Source of the DNA: Nocardiopsis kunsanensis DSM 44524
Lineage (GTDB): Bacteria > Actinomycetota > Actinomycetes > Streptosporangiales > Streptosporangiaceae
DNA: 64,000 bases
Assembly: GCF_000340965.1 (NCBI RefSeq)
Contig: NZ_ANAY01000006.1
Span: 62,001 to 126,000 of the forward strand
Direction: 5' to 3'
Notes under the pieces: generated by a model
Database searches by the model: none
Told to the model about the DNA's origin: nothing
Seen by the model: the letters and a program-made list of their open reading frames with translations, nothing else
In this document: positions 52,598 to 61,244 of the stretch, piece after piece
Layout: each line of letters opens with the position of its first letter
Numbering within the stretch: position 1 is the stretch's first letter
Program-made: the position numbers and the translations under genes

Positions 52598-54684
52598 TGC
52601 CGGGGCCGTCCGGACCGTCCCGGCCACCACATGCGCGGTCCCACGTCCAGTGACAGGGCCGGGACCAACAGGGTGCGCACCAGGAGTGCGTCCACCAGCA
52701 CGCCGAAGGCCACGAGGAAGGCGAGCTGGAGGAGGAACAGCAGCGGGATCACGGCCAGTGCCGCGAACGTGGCCGCCAGCACCACCCCGGCCGAGGTGAT
52801 GACCCCGCCGGTGACCGTGAGCGCTCGCAACACACCTTCGCGGTGTCCGTGGACCAGGGTCTCCTCCCGGGCCCGGGACATGAGGAAGATGCTGTAATCG
52901 ATGCCGAGGGCCACCAGGAAGACGAAGGCGAACAGCGGCACCACGGGGTCGGCCCCGGGAAGTTCCAGTACGTGGTCGAACACGAGCGTTCCCACGCCCA
53001 GAGCCGTGGCGAAGGACAGCACGTTCGCGGCCATGAGCAGCAGAGGGGCGACCAATGACCGCAGCAGCGGGATCAGCACGAGGAAGACGGTGAACAGCAC
53101 CAGCGGGACCACGACGGTGAAGTCGCGCTGGGCGGTCTCCAGGGTGTCCAGGTCGGTGGCGCTGATGCCGCCGACCAGCGCGTCGGCGCCGTCGACGTTG
53201 CGGACCTCGGCACGCAGGCCGCGAACGGTGTCCACGGCCTCGGAGGACTCGGCGGGCGCTTGCAGGCCGGCCTCGACCAGGACCCGGCCCTCCACCACCA
53301 GGGGTCCGGATCCGCCTTCCTCCACAACGGGTTCGGCCGTGTCCACACCGGGGGTGGACACGGCCGCGGAGACCACATCGTCGACGTGGCCGGCGTCGGC
53401 GAGCACGAGCGCCGGCGAGGAGGAGGCGTCGTCCCCGAAACCGCGGTCGAGGGTCGCCTGACCGCTGACCGACTCGACCTCGGTACGGAAGACCTCGTCC
53501 TGGCCGGTTCCCTCGGCGCTGAACTGGGGAGCGAAGACCGCCGCCGCGGCCAGCAGGACGGTGGTGGCCAGCCAGGTGGTGCGGGGGCGGCGGGAGACGA
53601 AGGCGCTGATGCGGCTCCACAGGGGGTGGTCCGCGGTCAGGCTCCGGCCGGCGGTCCTCTCGGACTCGGGTGCGGGCCGGGGCGGGAACGGCCAGAAGGC
53701 GACGCGTCCGAACACGGCGAGCACGGCCGGCAGGAAGGTCAGAGCGGCCAGCAGGGCGGCCGCGACACCGATCGCCACGACCGGGCCGAGACTGCGGGTG
53801 GAGGTCAGCTCCGCGGCCAGCAGGCACAGCACACCGAGGATCACGGTTCCGCCGGAGGCCATGACCGGGCCGAGGCCACCGCGCACAGACGCCAGGACGG
53901 CGTTCGGCACGGGCCGGCCCGCGGAGAGTTCTTCCCGGTAGCGGGCCACCAGCAGCAGGGCGTAGTCGGTACAGGCGCCCACCACGAGGATGAACAGGAT
54001 GCCTTGGCTCTGCCCGTTGAGGCTGACCCAGTCCTGGGACGCGGCGAAGTAGACGAGGGCACCGGACAGCCCGAGCGCGAGCAGGGAGGTCAGGATCACC
54101 AGGAGCGGCAGGACCGGTGACCGGTAGACGGCGATGAGGATGACGAGAACGGCGCCCACCGCCACGAGCAGGAGCGTGGTGTCGATGCCGCCGAAGGCCG
54201 CGACGAGGTCGGCGGCGAAACCGGCGGGTCCGGTCACTTCGGCTTCCAGCCCGTCCGGGGTGTTGTTGCCCAGCCAGGAACGCAGTTCCTCGACGGTCTC
54301 TTGCTCGTCCAGAGCGTTGTCCAGGGGTACGACCAGTTGTGCCACGGAGGGGTCCTCGGTCCCGGGCAGGGGGCCGGCGACCGGTCCACCGGTCCAGGAG
54401 GAGTCGGTGAGTTCGTCGCCGAGGGACCCGATGTCGGCCAGGTCGGTGCCGGTGAGTTCACTGTCGGCGGAGAACGCGACGAGCGCGGGGGTGGTCTCCT
54501 CCTGCTCGAACCCTGCGGCGGCCTCGTCGACCTCCGTGGACTCGGAGTCCACGGGAAGGAAGGCCGACGGGTCGTTGGTCTGGACCTCGCCGAGTTTGCC
54601 CAGGAAGGCACCGAGGGGGCCGGCGCCGGCCACCCACACGAGGACGATCAGGAGGGCAGTCCCGATCCATGTTCTGGAGCGCAC
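52567..54684 (-). CDS. MMPL-family RND transporter
   Basis: A 705-residue transporter with 12 membrane helices in two halves. Each half has an outer loop (first loop begins SESTEVDEAAAGFEQEE). Proton-relay Asp-Tyr pairs lie in CTDYALLLVARYREEL (helix 4) and ALGIDYSIFLMSRAREE (helix 10), the mark of MmpL/MMPL proteins that export lipids, siderophores or drugs. GAGGAAAGG precedes GTG 54684. It follows an SDR-DUF2867 gene by 48 bases of AT-rich sequence, which may hold its own promoter. The gene reads leftward, away from the carotenoid cluster. Confidence 0.93.
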   Translation of the reverse strand: MRSRTWIGTALLIVLVWVAGAGPLGAFLGKLGEVQTNDPSAFLPVDSESTEVDEAAAGFEQEETTPALVAFSADSELTGTDLADIGSLGDELTDSSWTGGPVAGPLPGTEDPSVAQLVVPLDNALDEQETVEELRSWLGNNTPDGLEAEVTGPAGFAADLVAAFGGIDTTLLLVAVGAVLVILIAVYRSPVLPLLVILTSLLALGLSGALVYFAASQDWVSLNGQSQGILFILVVGACTDYALLLVARYREELSAGRPVPNAVLASVRGGLGPVMASGGTVILGVLCLLAAELTSTRSLGPVVAIGVAAALLAALTFLPAVLAVFGRVAFWPFPPRPAPESERTAGRSLTADHPLWSRISAFVSRRPRTTWLATTVLLAAAAVFAPQFSAEGTGQDEVFRTEVESVSGQATLDRGFGDDASSSPALVLADAGHVDDVVSAAVSTPGVDTAEPVVEEGGSGPLVVEGRVLVEAGLQAPAESSEAVDTVRGLRAEVRNVDGADALVGGISATDLDTLETAQRDFTVVVPLVLFTVFLVLIPLLRSLVAPLLLMAANVLSFATALGVGTLVFDHVLELPGADPVVPLFAFVFLVALGIDYSIFLMSRAREETLVHGHREGVLRALTVTGGVITSAGVVLAATFAALAVIPLLFLLQLAFLVAFGVLVDALLVRTLLVPALSLDVGPRMWWPGRSGRPRHHSGSPGNAS

Positions 54685-54707
54685 CGCTCGCCCTTTCCTC
54701 GGAAAAC

Positions 54708-54734
54708 AAATATCTTGCTTTTCGAGAAAATATC
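54708..54734 (-). promoter_or_regulatory. AT-rich promoter/operator of MMPL gene with GATATTT direct repeats
   Basis: On the minus strand GATATTT occurs twice (54734-54728 and 54714-54708), exactly 20 bases apart, with GAAAA/TTTTC words around it. It lies between the SDR-DUF2867 stop and the MMPL start in an otherwise GC-rich area. The two same-face half-sites suggest a regulator binding site. Confidence 0.5.
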
Positions 54735-56340
54735 AGAGTCGGCGCCGAGGTTCTGTCCGTTTCCTGTTCGCTGCCCGGGCCCGGAGGCGCTCGCGGCGTT
54801 CGTGTTCGGCCCGTGCTGCGATCCGACGCACCATGGATCCGAAGACGATCCCGTGGAAAGGAGTGACGAAGGCCCAGTACAAGTGCCCCGCGAGCCCCTT
54901 GGGACGGAAGAGCGCGCGCTGTCGGTAGACCGACGTGCGAGGTTCTTCACCCTCGGCCCCGGGCGCGGGGTCCGCCCACAGCTCGAGCCAGGCCCGCCCG
55001 GGCAGGCGCATCTCGGCGCGGAGCCGCAGGAGCTCGCCGGGCACGATCTCCTCGACACGCCAGAAGTCCACGGAGTCGCCCACGCGCAGACGCCAGGGGT
55101 CGCGGCGTCCGCGTCGTGCGCCGACCCCGCCCACGGCCAGGTCGATCCAGCCGCGGGCGGCCCAGGCCAGTGGCCAGGAGTACCAGCCGTTGCGGCCGCC
55201 GATGCTCTCGACGACGCTCCACAGTTCCTCCGGTCGTGCGGCCACGGGGCACGAGCGCTCGTCGGTGTACTCGCTGCCTCCGGTCCAGGCAGGGTCGGTC
55301 GGCAACGGGTCGGAGGGTGCGGTGGGCCACGTGGCCGAGGACCAACGGGTGTCCACCTGGGCCTGTTCGGTGCGGCGCAGAGCGAGGCCGACGGCTTCGT
55401 CGAAACCGATGCGGCCGCCGGCGACGATGTCGTCCCGGGCACGGTCGCCCCTGTCGGCCCCGGTGCGGTCTCCCTCCCGTTCCTCGTGTCCGGCCCCGGA
55501 CACGACCGCGTCGTGGCGCAGTGACTCCACGAGGGGGCGCGCCACAGCCGGCGGCACCGGGGTGACCAGGCCGACCCACAGACTCGACAGGCCGGGTGAG
55601 AGCACGGGCACCGGCAGGATCAACCGAGGCCGCAGACCGGCCTCACCGGCGTAGCGGCGCACCATGTCGGCGTAGGTGAGCACCTCGGGCCCGCCGGTGT
55701 CGAAGGTCGCGTTGGTCCCTTCCGGCAGGTCGTCGGCGCGTACGAGCAACCGCAGGACGTCGCGCACGGCGATGGGTTGGACCCGGCTGTGCACCCAGCG
55801 TGGTGTGGTCATGGCCGGCAGCCGTTCGGTCAGGTACCGCAGCATCTCGAAGGAGGCCGAACCCGACCCGATGATGACGGCGGCCCGCAGCACCACGGCC
55901 GGCACGGGCCCCTCCAGGAAGACCCGTGCGACCTCGGCACGCGAAGCCATGTGCGGTGACAGTTCGCCCCTGCTCGAGACCAGCCCGCCCAGGTAGACGA
56001 TGCGCCCGGCCCCCGCGTCGGCGGCGGCTCGGGCGAAGGTGTGCGCACCTTGCAGGTCGGTACTGCGGAAGTCGGTGCCGCCGCCCATGGAGTGCACGAG
56101 GTAGTAGGCGGTCCCCACCCCGTCGAGCGCCTCGGGAAGGCCGTCACCGCTGATGACGTCGCCCCGGACGACCTCCACCCGGTCGCGCCAGGGAAGGTCC
56201 CGGAGTTTGTCGGGCGAGCGTGCCAGACAGCGCACCCGGTGTCCGGCCTCCAACAGCTGCGGCACCAGGCGTCCGCCGATGTAACCTGTGGCGCCGGTGA
56301 CCAGTACCGGGCGTTCCCGCACCTGCTCGTGAGTGTTCAT
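54733..56340 (-). CDS. NAD(P)-binding SDR with C-terminal DUF2867
   Basis: A 535-residue two-domain protein. Residues 12-330 are an atypical SDR: VLVTGATGYIGGRLVPQLLE, AYYLVHSMGGGTDF and VQPIAVRDVLRLLV. The C-terminal domain, about residues 365-515, is DUF2867 (GRNGWYSWPLAWAARGW, AFVTPFHGIVFGSMVRRI). The last domain is a predicted START-like lipid-binding fold. In actinobacteria such proteins are common near carotenoid and lipid genes, but no reaction is proven. ATG 56340 has no strong ribosome binding site. It lies between the MMPL gene and crtY, all leftward. Confidence 0.9.
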   Translation of the reverse strand: MNTHEQVRERPVLVTGATGYIGGRLVPQLLEAGHRVRCLARSPDKLRDLPWRDRVEVVRGDVISGDGLPEALDGVGTAYYLVHSMGGGTDFRSTDLQGAHTFARAAADAGAGRIVYLGGLVSSRGELSPHMASRAEVARVFLEGPVPAVVLRAAVIIGSGSASFEMLRYLTERLPAMTTPRWVHSRVQPIAVRDVLRLLVRADDLPEGTNATFDTGGPEVLTYADMVRRYAGEAGLRPRLILPVPVLSPGLSSLWVGLVTPVPPAVARPLVESLRHDAVVSGAGHEEREGDRTGADRGDRARDDIVAGGRIGFDEAVGLALRRTEQAQVDTRWSSATWPTAPSDPLPTDPAWTGGSEYTDERSCPVAARPEELWSVVESIGGRNGWYSWPLAWAARGWIDLAVGGVGARRGRRDPWRLRVGDSVDFWRVEEIVPGELLRLRAEMRLPGRAWLELWADPAPGAEGEEPRTSVYRQRALFRPKGLAGHLYWAFVTPFHGIVFGSMVRRIAARAEHERRERLRARAANRKRTEPRRRL

Positions 56341-56553
56341 CCGTGTGCCCCCGCGGATGTGTGGCGCCGGCCCCCTGCCCGCGCCGTTCGCGGCGTTGCC
56401 CGCGGGACCTGCAAGAGGAGCCTCCCTCTGCGGGGCCCGGGTCAGCGCCCGTACACACCGGAGGTCATGACCGGTGGAGCGAAGACAAAACCGGAGTCCA
56501 CGCGCAGTCTCCCCAACATCGTGGACACCCCGGCCCGGCGGGGCCGGCCACCC

Positions 56554-57780
56554 TCACCGCGGTGTCCCGCCGGAAGGGCGACCGTCGCGGGCGAGGACCC
56601 GCAGTCTCGTGCAGAGGCCGTGCCAGGTGTGTTCGAGAACCGTGTGCGACATGGCCGCCACCGGAGTCGACAGCCCCATGAGCACCTCGCGTCCGAAGTG
56701 CCCTCCCCCGTCGAGGAAGGCCAGGACGTCGGCGAGCCGGTTGGCGGCGAACAGCCGGGCGAAGAAGTCGTCACCGCGTACCCGTCCGCGGTCGAGCGCC
56801 CTGAGCATGACCGCGTCCATGGCCAGGTGGCGGGGCCGGTGCGGCACTGGCGGGACCGGCACTCCCCCGTTCTCGAGGGCCCGTGCCACGACGGCCGTCT
56901 GGCGGCACACCCCGCTGAAGGTGTAACCGGTGGAGGGACGCGTGGCGCCGCCCGCCGTACCGATACGGAAGACCCTGCGCCCGGCCCGGGGCGGGAACGG
57001 GGCGTCGGTCATGGGGATCGCCCCCTGTTCGGAGGCCAGCACCTCCACCTCGCCCAACCCGGTGAGGGCGCAGTAGTCGGTGAGGGCGCGTTCGTACTCC
57101 TGCGTGCTCAGTGCCTCGCGTCCGAACCCGGTGTACTCCACGAGGGCCTCGCGGTCCGAGAGGGGCAGGACGTACCCGAAGGCGACCCCGCGCCGCGGCT
57201 GGGGCGGGCGCAGGTCCATGAGCACGGCCGAGGCCGGGTCGAAGGTTCCGGGACGGGCACGTACGAACCAGCCCCGGAAGTGTTGGAGGAGCCGTGTGCG
57301 CCCGCGCTCCGACGGCGCGGTCGGCCGTGAGTCGAAGACCCAGCGCGTCGTGAGGTGCACCGTCCGCCCCTGCGGTGTCCGGGCCGTGACGGTGGCGTGG
57401 TCGGGGCCGTCGGACACGGACCCGACCGTGAGCCGGAGATCGTCGCGGCCGCGGTCGCTCTGGTCCCGGACGTGGGCCTGCATGTCCGTCGAGCGGAGCA
57501 TCTTGTAGACGTACGGGGCAGCGGACGACCGGTGTTCGGTCCCGTCCGGGGCGATCACCGACAGGTCGTCCCACCGGGCGGTCAGCAGGTGGTCCCAGGG
57601 GCCGCCGTCGGTTTCCCAGAAACACCATGTGCGTGGCGGCGGGGTACGGGGGCCCGGTGGCGGTTCGACCAGTGCGCTGCGTAGAGGACGCGCCCGTCGT
57701 TCGTTGATTCCGCTCACACGATGGGCCAAGCTGAGGCCCGCAGCCCCCGCACCGACGATGACCAGGTCGTAGTCGGGCAT
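56554..57780 (-). CDS. crtY: Lycopene cyclase (CrtY family)
   Basis: A 408-residue flavoprotein: LVIVGAGAAGLSLAHRVSG (dinucleotide motif, residues 6-24), RTWCFWETDGGPWDHL, FDSRP, GYVLPLSDREALVEYTGF, and the late RIGTAGGATRPSTGYTFSGV, the cyclase signature that binds the flavin. It closes the psi ends of lycopene into beta rings, giving beta-carotene. ATG 57780 has GGGAGG 4 bases upstream. It reads leftward, divergent from crtT with a 62-base shared promoter region. Confidence 0.94.
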   Translation of the reverse strand: MPDYDLVIVGAGAAGLSLAHRVSGINERRARPLRSALVEPPPGPRTPPPRTWCFWETDGGPWDHLLTARWDDLSVIAPDGTEHRSSAAPYVYKMLRSTDMQAHVRDQSDRGRDDLRLTVGSVSDGPDHATVTARTPQGRTVHLTTRWVFDSRPTAPSERGRTRLLQHFRGWFVRARPGTFDPASAVLMDLRPPQPRRGVAFGYVLPLSDREALVEYTGFGREALSTQEYERALTDYCALTGLGEVEVLASEQGAIPMTDAPFPPRAGRRVFRIGTAGGATRPSTGYTFSGVCRQTAVVARALENGGVPVPPVPHRPRHLAMDAVMLRALDRGRVRGDDFFARLFAANRLADVLAFLDGGGHFGREVLMGLSTPVAAMSHTVLEHTWHGLCTRLRVLARDGRPSGGTPR

Positions 57781-57842
57781 GCCTCCCAGCATGGCGCAGC
57801 AGCCCGGGGAGCGCAGGTGCGACGCGAGGTCCCGGGAGGATC

Positions 57843-58631
57843 ATGACGTCCTTGTCCGAACGTACGAGCAGCATGAAGCTCGGCACGGTCACCGAGGAGT
57901 TCGACCACGCCGCTTCCGCATACGACCGCCTGGTCGCCGCCAACCCCGGGTACCACCGCGATCTGCGCGTCTCCGCACGGCGGCTGGCCCTGACGGAGGC
58001 GGGGCGCGGGCTGTCGGTGCTGGACCTGGGGTGCGGGACGGGGGCCTCCACGGCCGCACTCCTGCACGCGGCGCCGCGGGCCAGGATTCTGGGTGTGGAC
58101 TCCTCCCAGGGGATGCTCGAAGCGGCGCGGGCCAAGCGGTGGCCCGAGGAGGTCCGCTTCCGGTACGCCTCGGCGCAGGACCTCACCCCGGCATGGGTGG
58201 AGGAGCACCTGGGCGGACCGGCGGACGCGGTCTTTGCTGCCTACCTGATCCGCAACGTGCCCGACCCGGACACGTTCCTGTCGGCGGTCGGTTCCGTGCT
58301 GCGCCCGGGCGGACGGCTGGTCCTGCACGAGTACTCCGTCGCGGACTCGGTCCCGGCCGGGTGGGTGTGGTCCGCGGTGTGCTGGGGAGTGGTGATCCCC
58401 GCCGGCCGGGCGCTGACAGGACGTTCGGACCTCTTCCGGTACTTGTGGCGGAGCGTGCGGGAGTTCGACGGCCGCGAGGGGTTGCTCGACCGTATGCGGC
58501 GCAGCGGCCTGGACATGGTGCGGTCGGCCCCGCTCCCCGGGTGGCAGTACGGCATCACTCACACGTTCACCGGACGCCGGCCGCCCGGATCCGCGGGGAA
58601 GGCCGGAGCGGCGGGGGGAGGACGGGTGTGA
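57843..58631 (+). CDS. crtT: Class I SAM methyltransferase of the carotenoid cluster (CrtT-like)
   Basis: A 262-residue methyltransferase: VLDLGCGTGASTAALLHAAP (motif I, about residues 60-79), ILGVDSSQGMLEAARAK, then FAAYLIRNVPDP and VLRPGGRLVLHEYSVADSVP. The order crtY, crtT, crtU is that of Streptomyces isorenieratene clusters, where CrtT is described as a methyltransferase of uncertain necessity. Its GTGA overlap with crtU shows translational coupling. The acceptor is not known. Confidence 0.85.
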   Translation: MTSLSERTSSMKLGTVTEEFDHAASAYDRLVAANPGYHRDLRVSARRLALTEAGRGLSVLDLGCGTGASTAALLHAAPRARILGVDSSQGMLEAARAKRWPEEVRFRYASAQDLTPAWVEEHLGGPADAVFAAYLIRNVPDPDTFLSAVGSVLRPGGRLVLHEYSVADSVPAGWVWSAVCWGVVIPAGRALTGRSDLFRYLWRSVREFDGREGLLDRMRRSGLDMVRSAPLPGWQYGITHTFTGRRPPGSAGKAGAAGGGRV

Positions 58632-60211
58632 GCGGGCCCGAGACGCGGGACACGAGGGCGCACCGGATCCCTGCCCCGGCGCCGAGCGGGCCACGTCCGA
58701 CGCGGGTACCGCGGGTGGCCGTGGTGGGTGGTGGTGTGGCCGGCCTGGCCGCGGCGACCTGTCTGGCCGAACGCCGTGTCGAGGTCGTGGTCCTCGAACG
58801 CGAATCGGGCCTCGGCGGCCGGTTGCGCGGTTGGGAGACGACCTTGGCGGACGGGAGCACAGCCACGATGAGCCGTGGGTTCCACGCCTTCTTCCGCCAG
58901 TACTACAACCTGCGAGCACTGCTGCGGCGTGTTGATCCCGGCCTGTCCTCGTTCGTGCAACTGGAGGACTACCCGTTGGTCCATCGGGCCGGCCACTCCG
59001 ACCGCTTCTCGGGGCTGCCCACCACTCCCCCGTGGAACGCCTTCGCCCTGGCCGCCACGAGCCGGAGCTTCCCGGCTCGGCAGCTGGCCGGCGTCAACGT
59101 GCCGGCAGCGCTGCAGCTGTTGGACGTGCAGTTGCCCGAGGTGCACGAGCGGATCGGCCACCGCAGCGCACGGGAACTCTTGGAGCTGATCCGTTTCCCC
59201 GAGGATGCCCGGCATCTGGCCTTCGAGGTCTTCAGCCGGAGTTTCTTCTCCGCCCCCGAGCAGCTCTCGGCCGCGGAGATGGCCGTGATGTTCCACCTGT
59301 ACTTCCTCGGTTCGTCCGAGGGACTGTGTTTCGACGTGCCACGGTCGCCCTTCCCCCGGGCCCTGTGGGACCCGTGGGAGGCCCACCTGTCGGGGCTGGG
59401 TGCGGCGGTGTACACGGGAACGTCCGTGTGCGGGGTCGGGCCGCGCGGAGGCCCGGGGTACTCGGTGGCGTGGGAGCGTGGGGGAAACCTCCGGGAGGAG
59501 GCCTTCGACGGTGTCGTGCTGGCCACCGACCCGGCCTCGCTCCCCGCTCTCGTGGAACGTTCCCCGGAGCTGGGTGACCCCGCATGGCGCGAACGGGTGG
59601 CGGGTGTACGCACCGCCCCGCCCTTCCTCGTCTCGCGTTACTGGCTCGACCGTCCCGTGCGGCGGCACCGGCAGGCCTTCCTCGGGACCGGCGGGCACCC
59701 TACTCTGGACAACATCAGTGTCCTCGACCGTTACGAGGACGAGGCCGCGCAGTGGGCCGCGCACACGGGCGGCTCGGTGGTCGAGCTGCATGCCTACGCC
59801 CTGCCGGAGGGGTGCTCGGAGCAGACCGAACGGGACTCCCTCTGGCACCAGGCCGTGTCCGTTTACCCGGAGTTGCACGGGGCCCGATCCGTGGACGCGC
59901 GCCACGAGTTGCGGGCCGACTGCCCTCTCTTCCCCCCGGGCGGGCACGGGCGCCGGTGCGGGATCACCACGTCCGAGCCGGGCCTCGTCATGGCCGGTGA
60001 CCACGTACGTGTGGACCTGCCCGTGGCACTCATGGAGCGCGCGGCCACCAGCGGGATCCTGGCGGCCAACACCCTCCTGAGCGGCTGGGGGCAGCGGGGC
60101 CACCCCGTGTGGAGTGTGCCCCGCCGCGGCCGTCACGCGCCCTTGCGTGTCCTGGCGCGGGCCTCGCGTGGTTCCGGTTCCGGCCGGCGCGCGGACGACC
60201 GGAGCAGGTGA
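58628..60211 (+). CDS. crtU: Beta-carotene desaturase/methyltransferase (isorenieratene synthase, CrtU)
   Basis: A 527-residue flavoprotein. VAVVGGGVAGLAAATCLAER near residue 36, then ERESGLGGRLRGWETT, are the amine-oxidase-type nucleotide motifs. SRGFHAFFRQYYNLRALLRR is the CrtU hallmark, LGSSEGLCFDVPR and VLATDPASLPALV follow. GLVMAGDHVRVDLPVALMERA closes the flavin site. CrtU desaturates the beta rings and moves a methyl group to make aromatic ends. The start GTG 58628 overlaps the crtT stop. The final 26 codons overlap the Rieske gene on the other strand. Confidence 0.93.
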   Translation: MSGPETRDTRAHRIPAPAPSGPRPTRVPRVAVVGGGVAGLAAATCLAERRVEVVVLERESGLGGRLRGWETTLADGSTATMSRGFHAFFRQYYNLRALLRRVDPGLSSFVQLEDYPLVHRAGHSDRFSGLPTTPPWNAFALAATSRSFPARQLAGVNVPAALQLLDVQLPEVHERIGHRSARELLELIRFPEDARHLAFEVFSRSFFSAPEQLSAAEMAVMFHLYFLGSSEGLCFDVPRSPFPRALWDPWEAHLSGLGAAVYTGTSVCGVGPRGGPGYSVAWERGGNLREEAFDGVVLATDPASLPALVERSPELGDPAWRERVAGVRTAPPFLVSRYWLDRPVRRHRQAFLGTGGHPTLDNISVLDRYEDEAAQWAAHTGGSVVELHAYALPEGCSEQTERDSLWHQAVSVYPELHGARSVDARHELRADCPLFPPGGHGRRCGITTSEPGLVMAGDHVRVDLPVALMERAATSGILAANTLLSGWGQRGHPVWSVPRRGRHAPLRVLARASRGSGSGRRADDRSR

Positions 60212-61182
60212 CGCCGCTCGGCGTAGGCGAGGTCGTCCCGCCACAGCCGCCGGGACGCCATCCGCATCAGGGGGCGTACGGCCCCCGCGGCCCGGCGGGC
60301 GAGCGCGAAGCCGGTCCGTTCGGAGGTGGCGACGGTGGCCTCCACGACCGCGGTGCGTGGTACACCGTAGGCGTCCGTGCCCAGGGGCGTGGCATGGGTC
60401 TCGACCACGCTTCCGGACCCTTCGCCCTCGATGATGCGCATGACGACCGTACGCGGCTCCGGGCAGCTGAACTCGGCCCGGACGGGTACACCCCACCGGC
60501 CCATCACCTTGAATCCGACCTGGACGACCATCCGTGTGGGGTCGGGGACGCTCTGCCCGGACACCTCCTCCACCCGTAGGGCCACGAAACTGTAGGGGTG
60601 GAACCAGGAGCCGTGCCAGGGATCGAGGCGGTTGGCCACGACGTCCCGAGGTTCGCACTTTCCTGCCACGCTCTCGACCGCGGCGATACTGTGCTCGGCC
60701 GGAGGGCGTTGGGCGAGCACGGGTGCGTCCAGGGGTTCCTCACCGCCCAGGTGGTCCAGGCGCACCCAGAGCAGGATCCCGTCATCGTGCACGGGGTAGG
60801 GGCTCCAGCCCGGGAACCCCTCGGGTCCGAGGGAGAGGCCGTGCCAGCGGCACACCACCCGCCCGGAGCTGACCGCACCCCTGCACAGCGGGGCCCCCAG
60901 ATGGGGGCAGGCCCCCGGTCCGGCATGGGCGCCGCCGTCGGCGGTACGCCAGGCCACGACCTCGTTGCCCGCCACGAGGCGGCCGAAGGGACGGTCGGAG
61001 CGGACCTCCTCGCTCGCGGCGAGGACGTACCAGTTGCCCGAGGGCAGCGCGGTGGCGTGGTCGAGTGCGGCGCCGATACGGGCGGGCGCTGCCTCCCGCC
61101 AGGTCGGTCGCTGGTCGGTCCAGGTCTCCGGAGACAGGCGGCGCAGCGGGTAACGGCGCGGGGTCGGGTCGGGCAGTGTCAT
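60133..61182 (-). CDS. Rieske [2Fe-2S] oxygenase-like protein (DUF5914 type)
   Basis: A 349-residue protein with a Rieske motif: Cys92-Pro-His94 and Cys111-Arg-Trp-His114 (PHLGAPLCRG, VCRWHG). A helical-beta catalytic domain has a possible iron site in DPWHGSWFHPYSF. The chain ends in a basic, Pro/Arg-rich tail. DUF5914 Rieske proteins occur in many actinobacterial crt clusters. They probably oxidise a carotenoid, and ring hydroxylation of the aromatic end group is the leading idea. The gene is 62 bases after crtB in the same direction. Its 3' end overlaps crtU by 79 bases. Confidence 0.86.
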   Translation of the reverse strand: MTLPDPTPRRYPLRRLSPETWTDQRPTWREAAPARIGAALDHATALPSGNWYVLAASEEVRSDRPFGRLVAGNEVVAWRTADGGAHAGPGACPHLGAPLCRGAVSSGRVVCRWHGLSLGPEGFPGWSPYPVHDDGILLWVRLDHLGGEEPLDAPVLAQRPPAEHSIAAVESVAGKCEPRDVVANRLDPWHGSWFHPYSFVALRVEEVSGQSVPDPTRMVVQVGFKVMGRWGVPVRAEFSCPEPRTVVMRIIEGEGSGSVVETHATPLGTDAYGVPRTAVVEATVATSERTGFALARRAAGAVRPLMRMASRRLWRDDLAYAERRHLLRSSARRPEPEPREARARTRKGA

Positions 61183-61244
61183 GGCGGCTCCTCGGAGCGG
61201 TCGCGGGCCCTGTCGGCGTGGTGGCGGGGCCGGGGGCGGAGACG

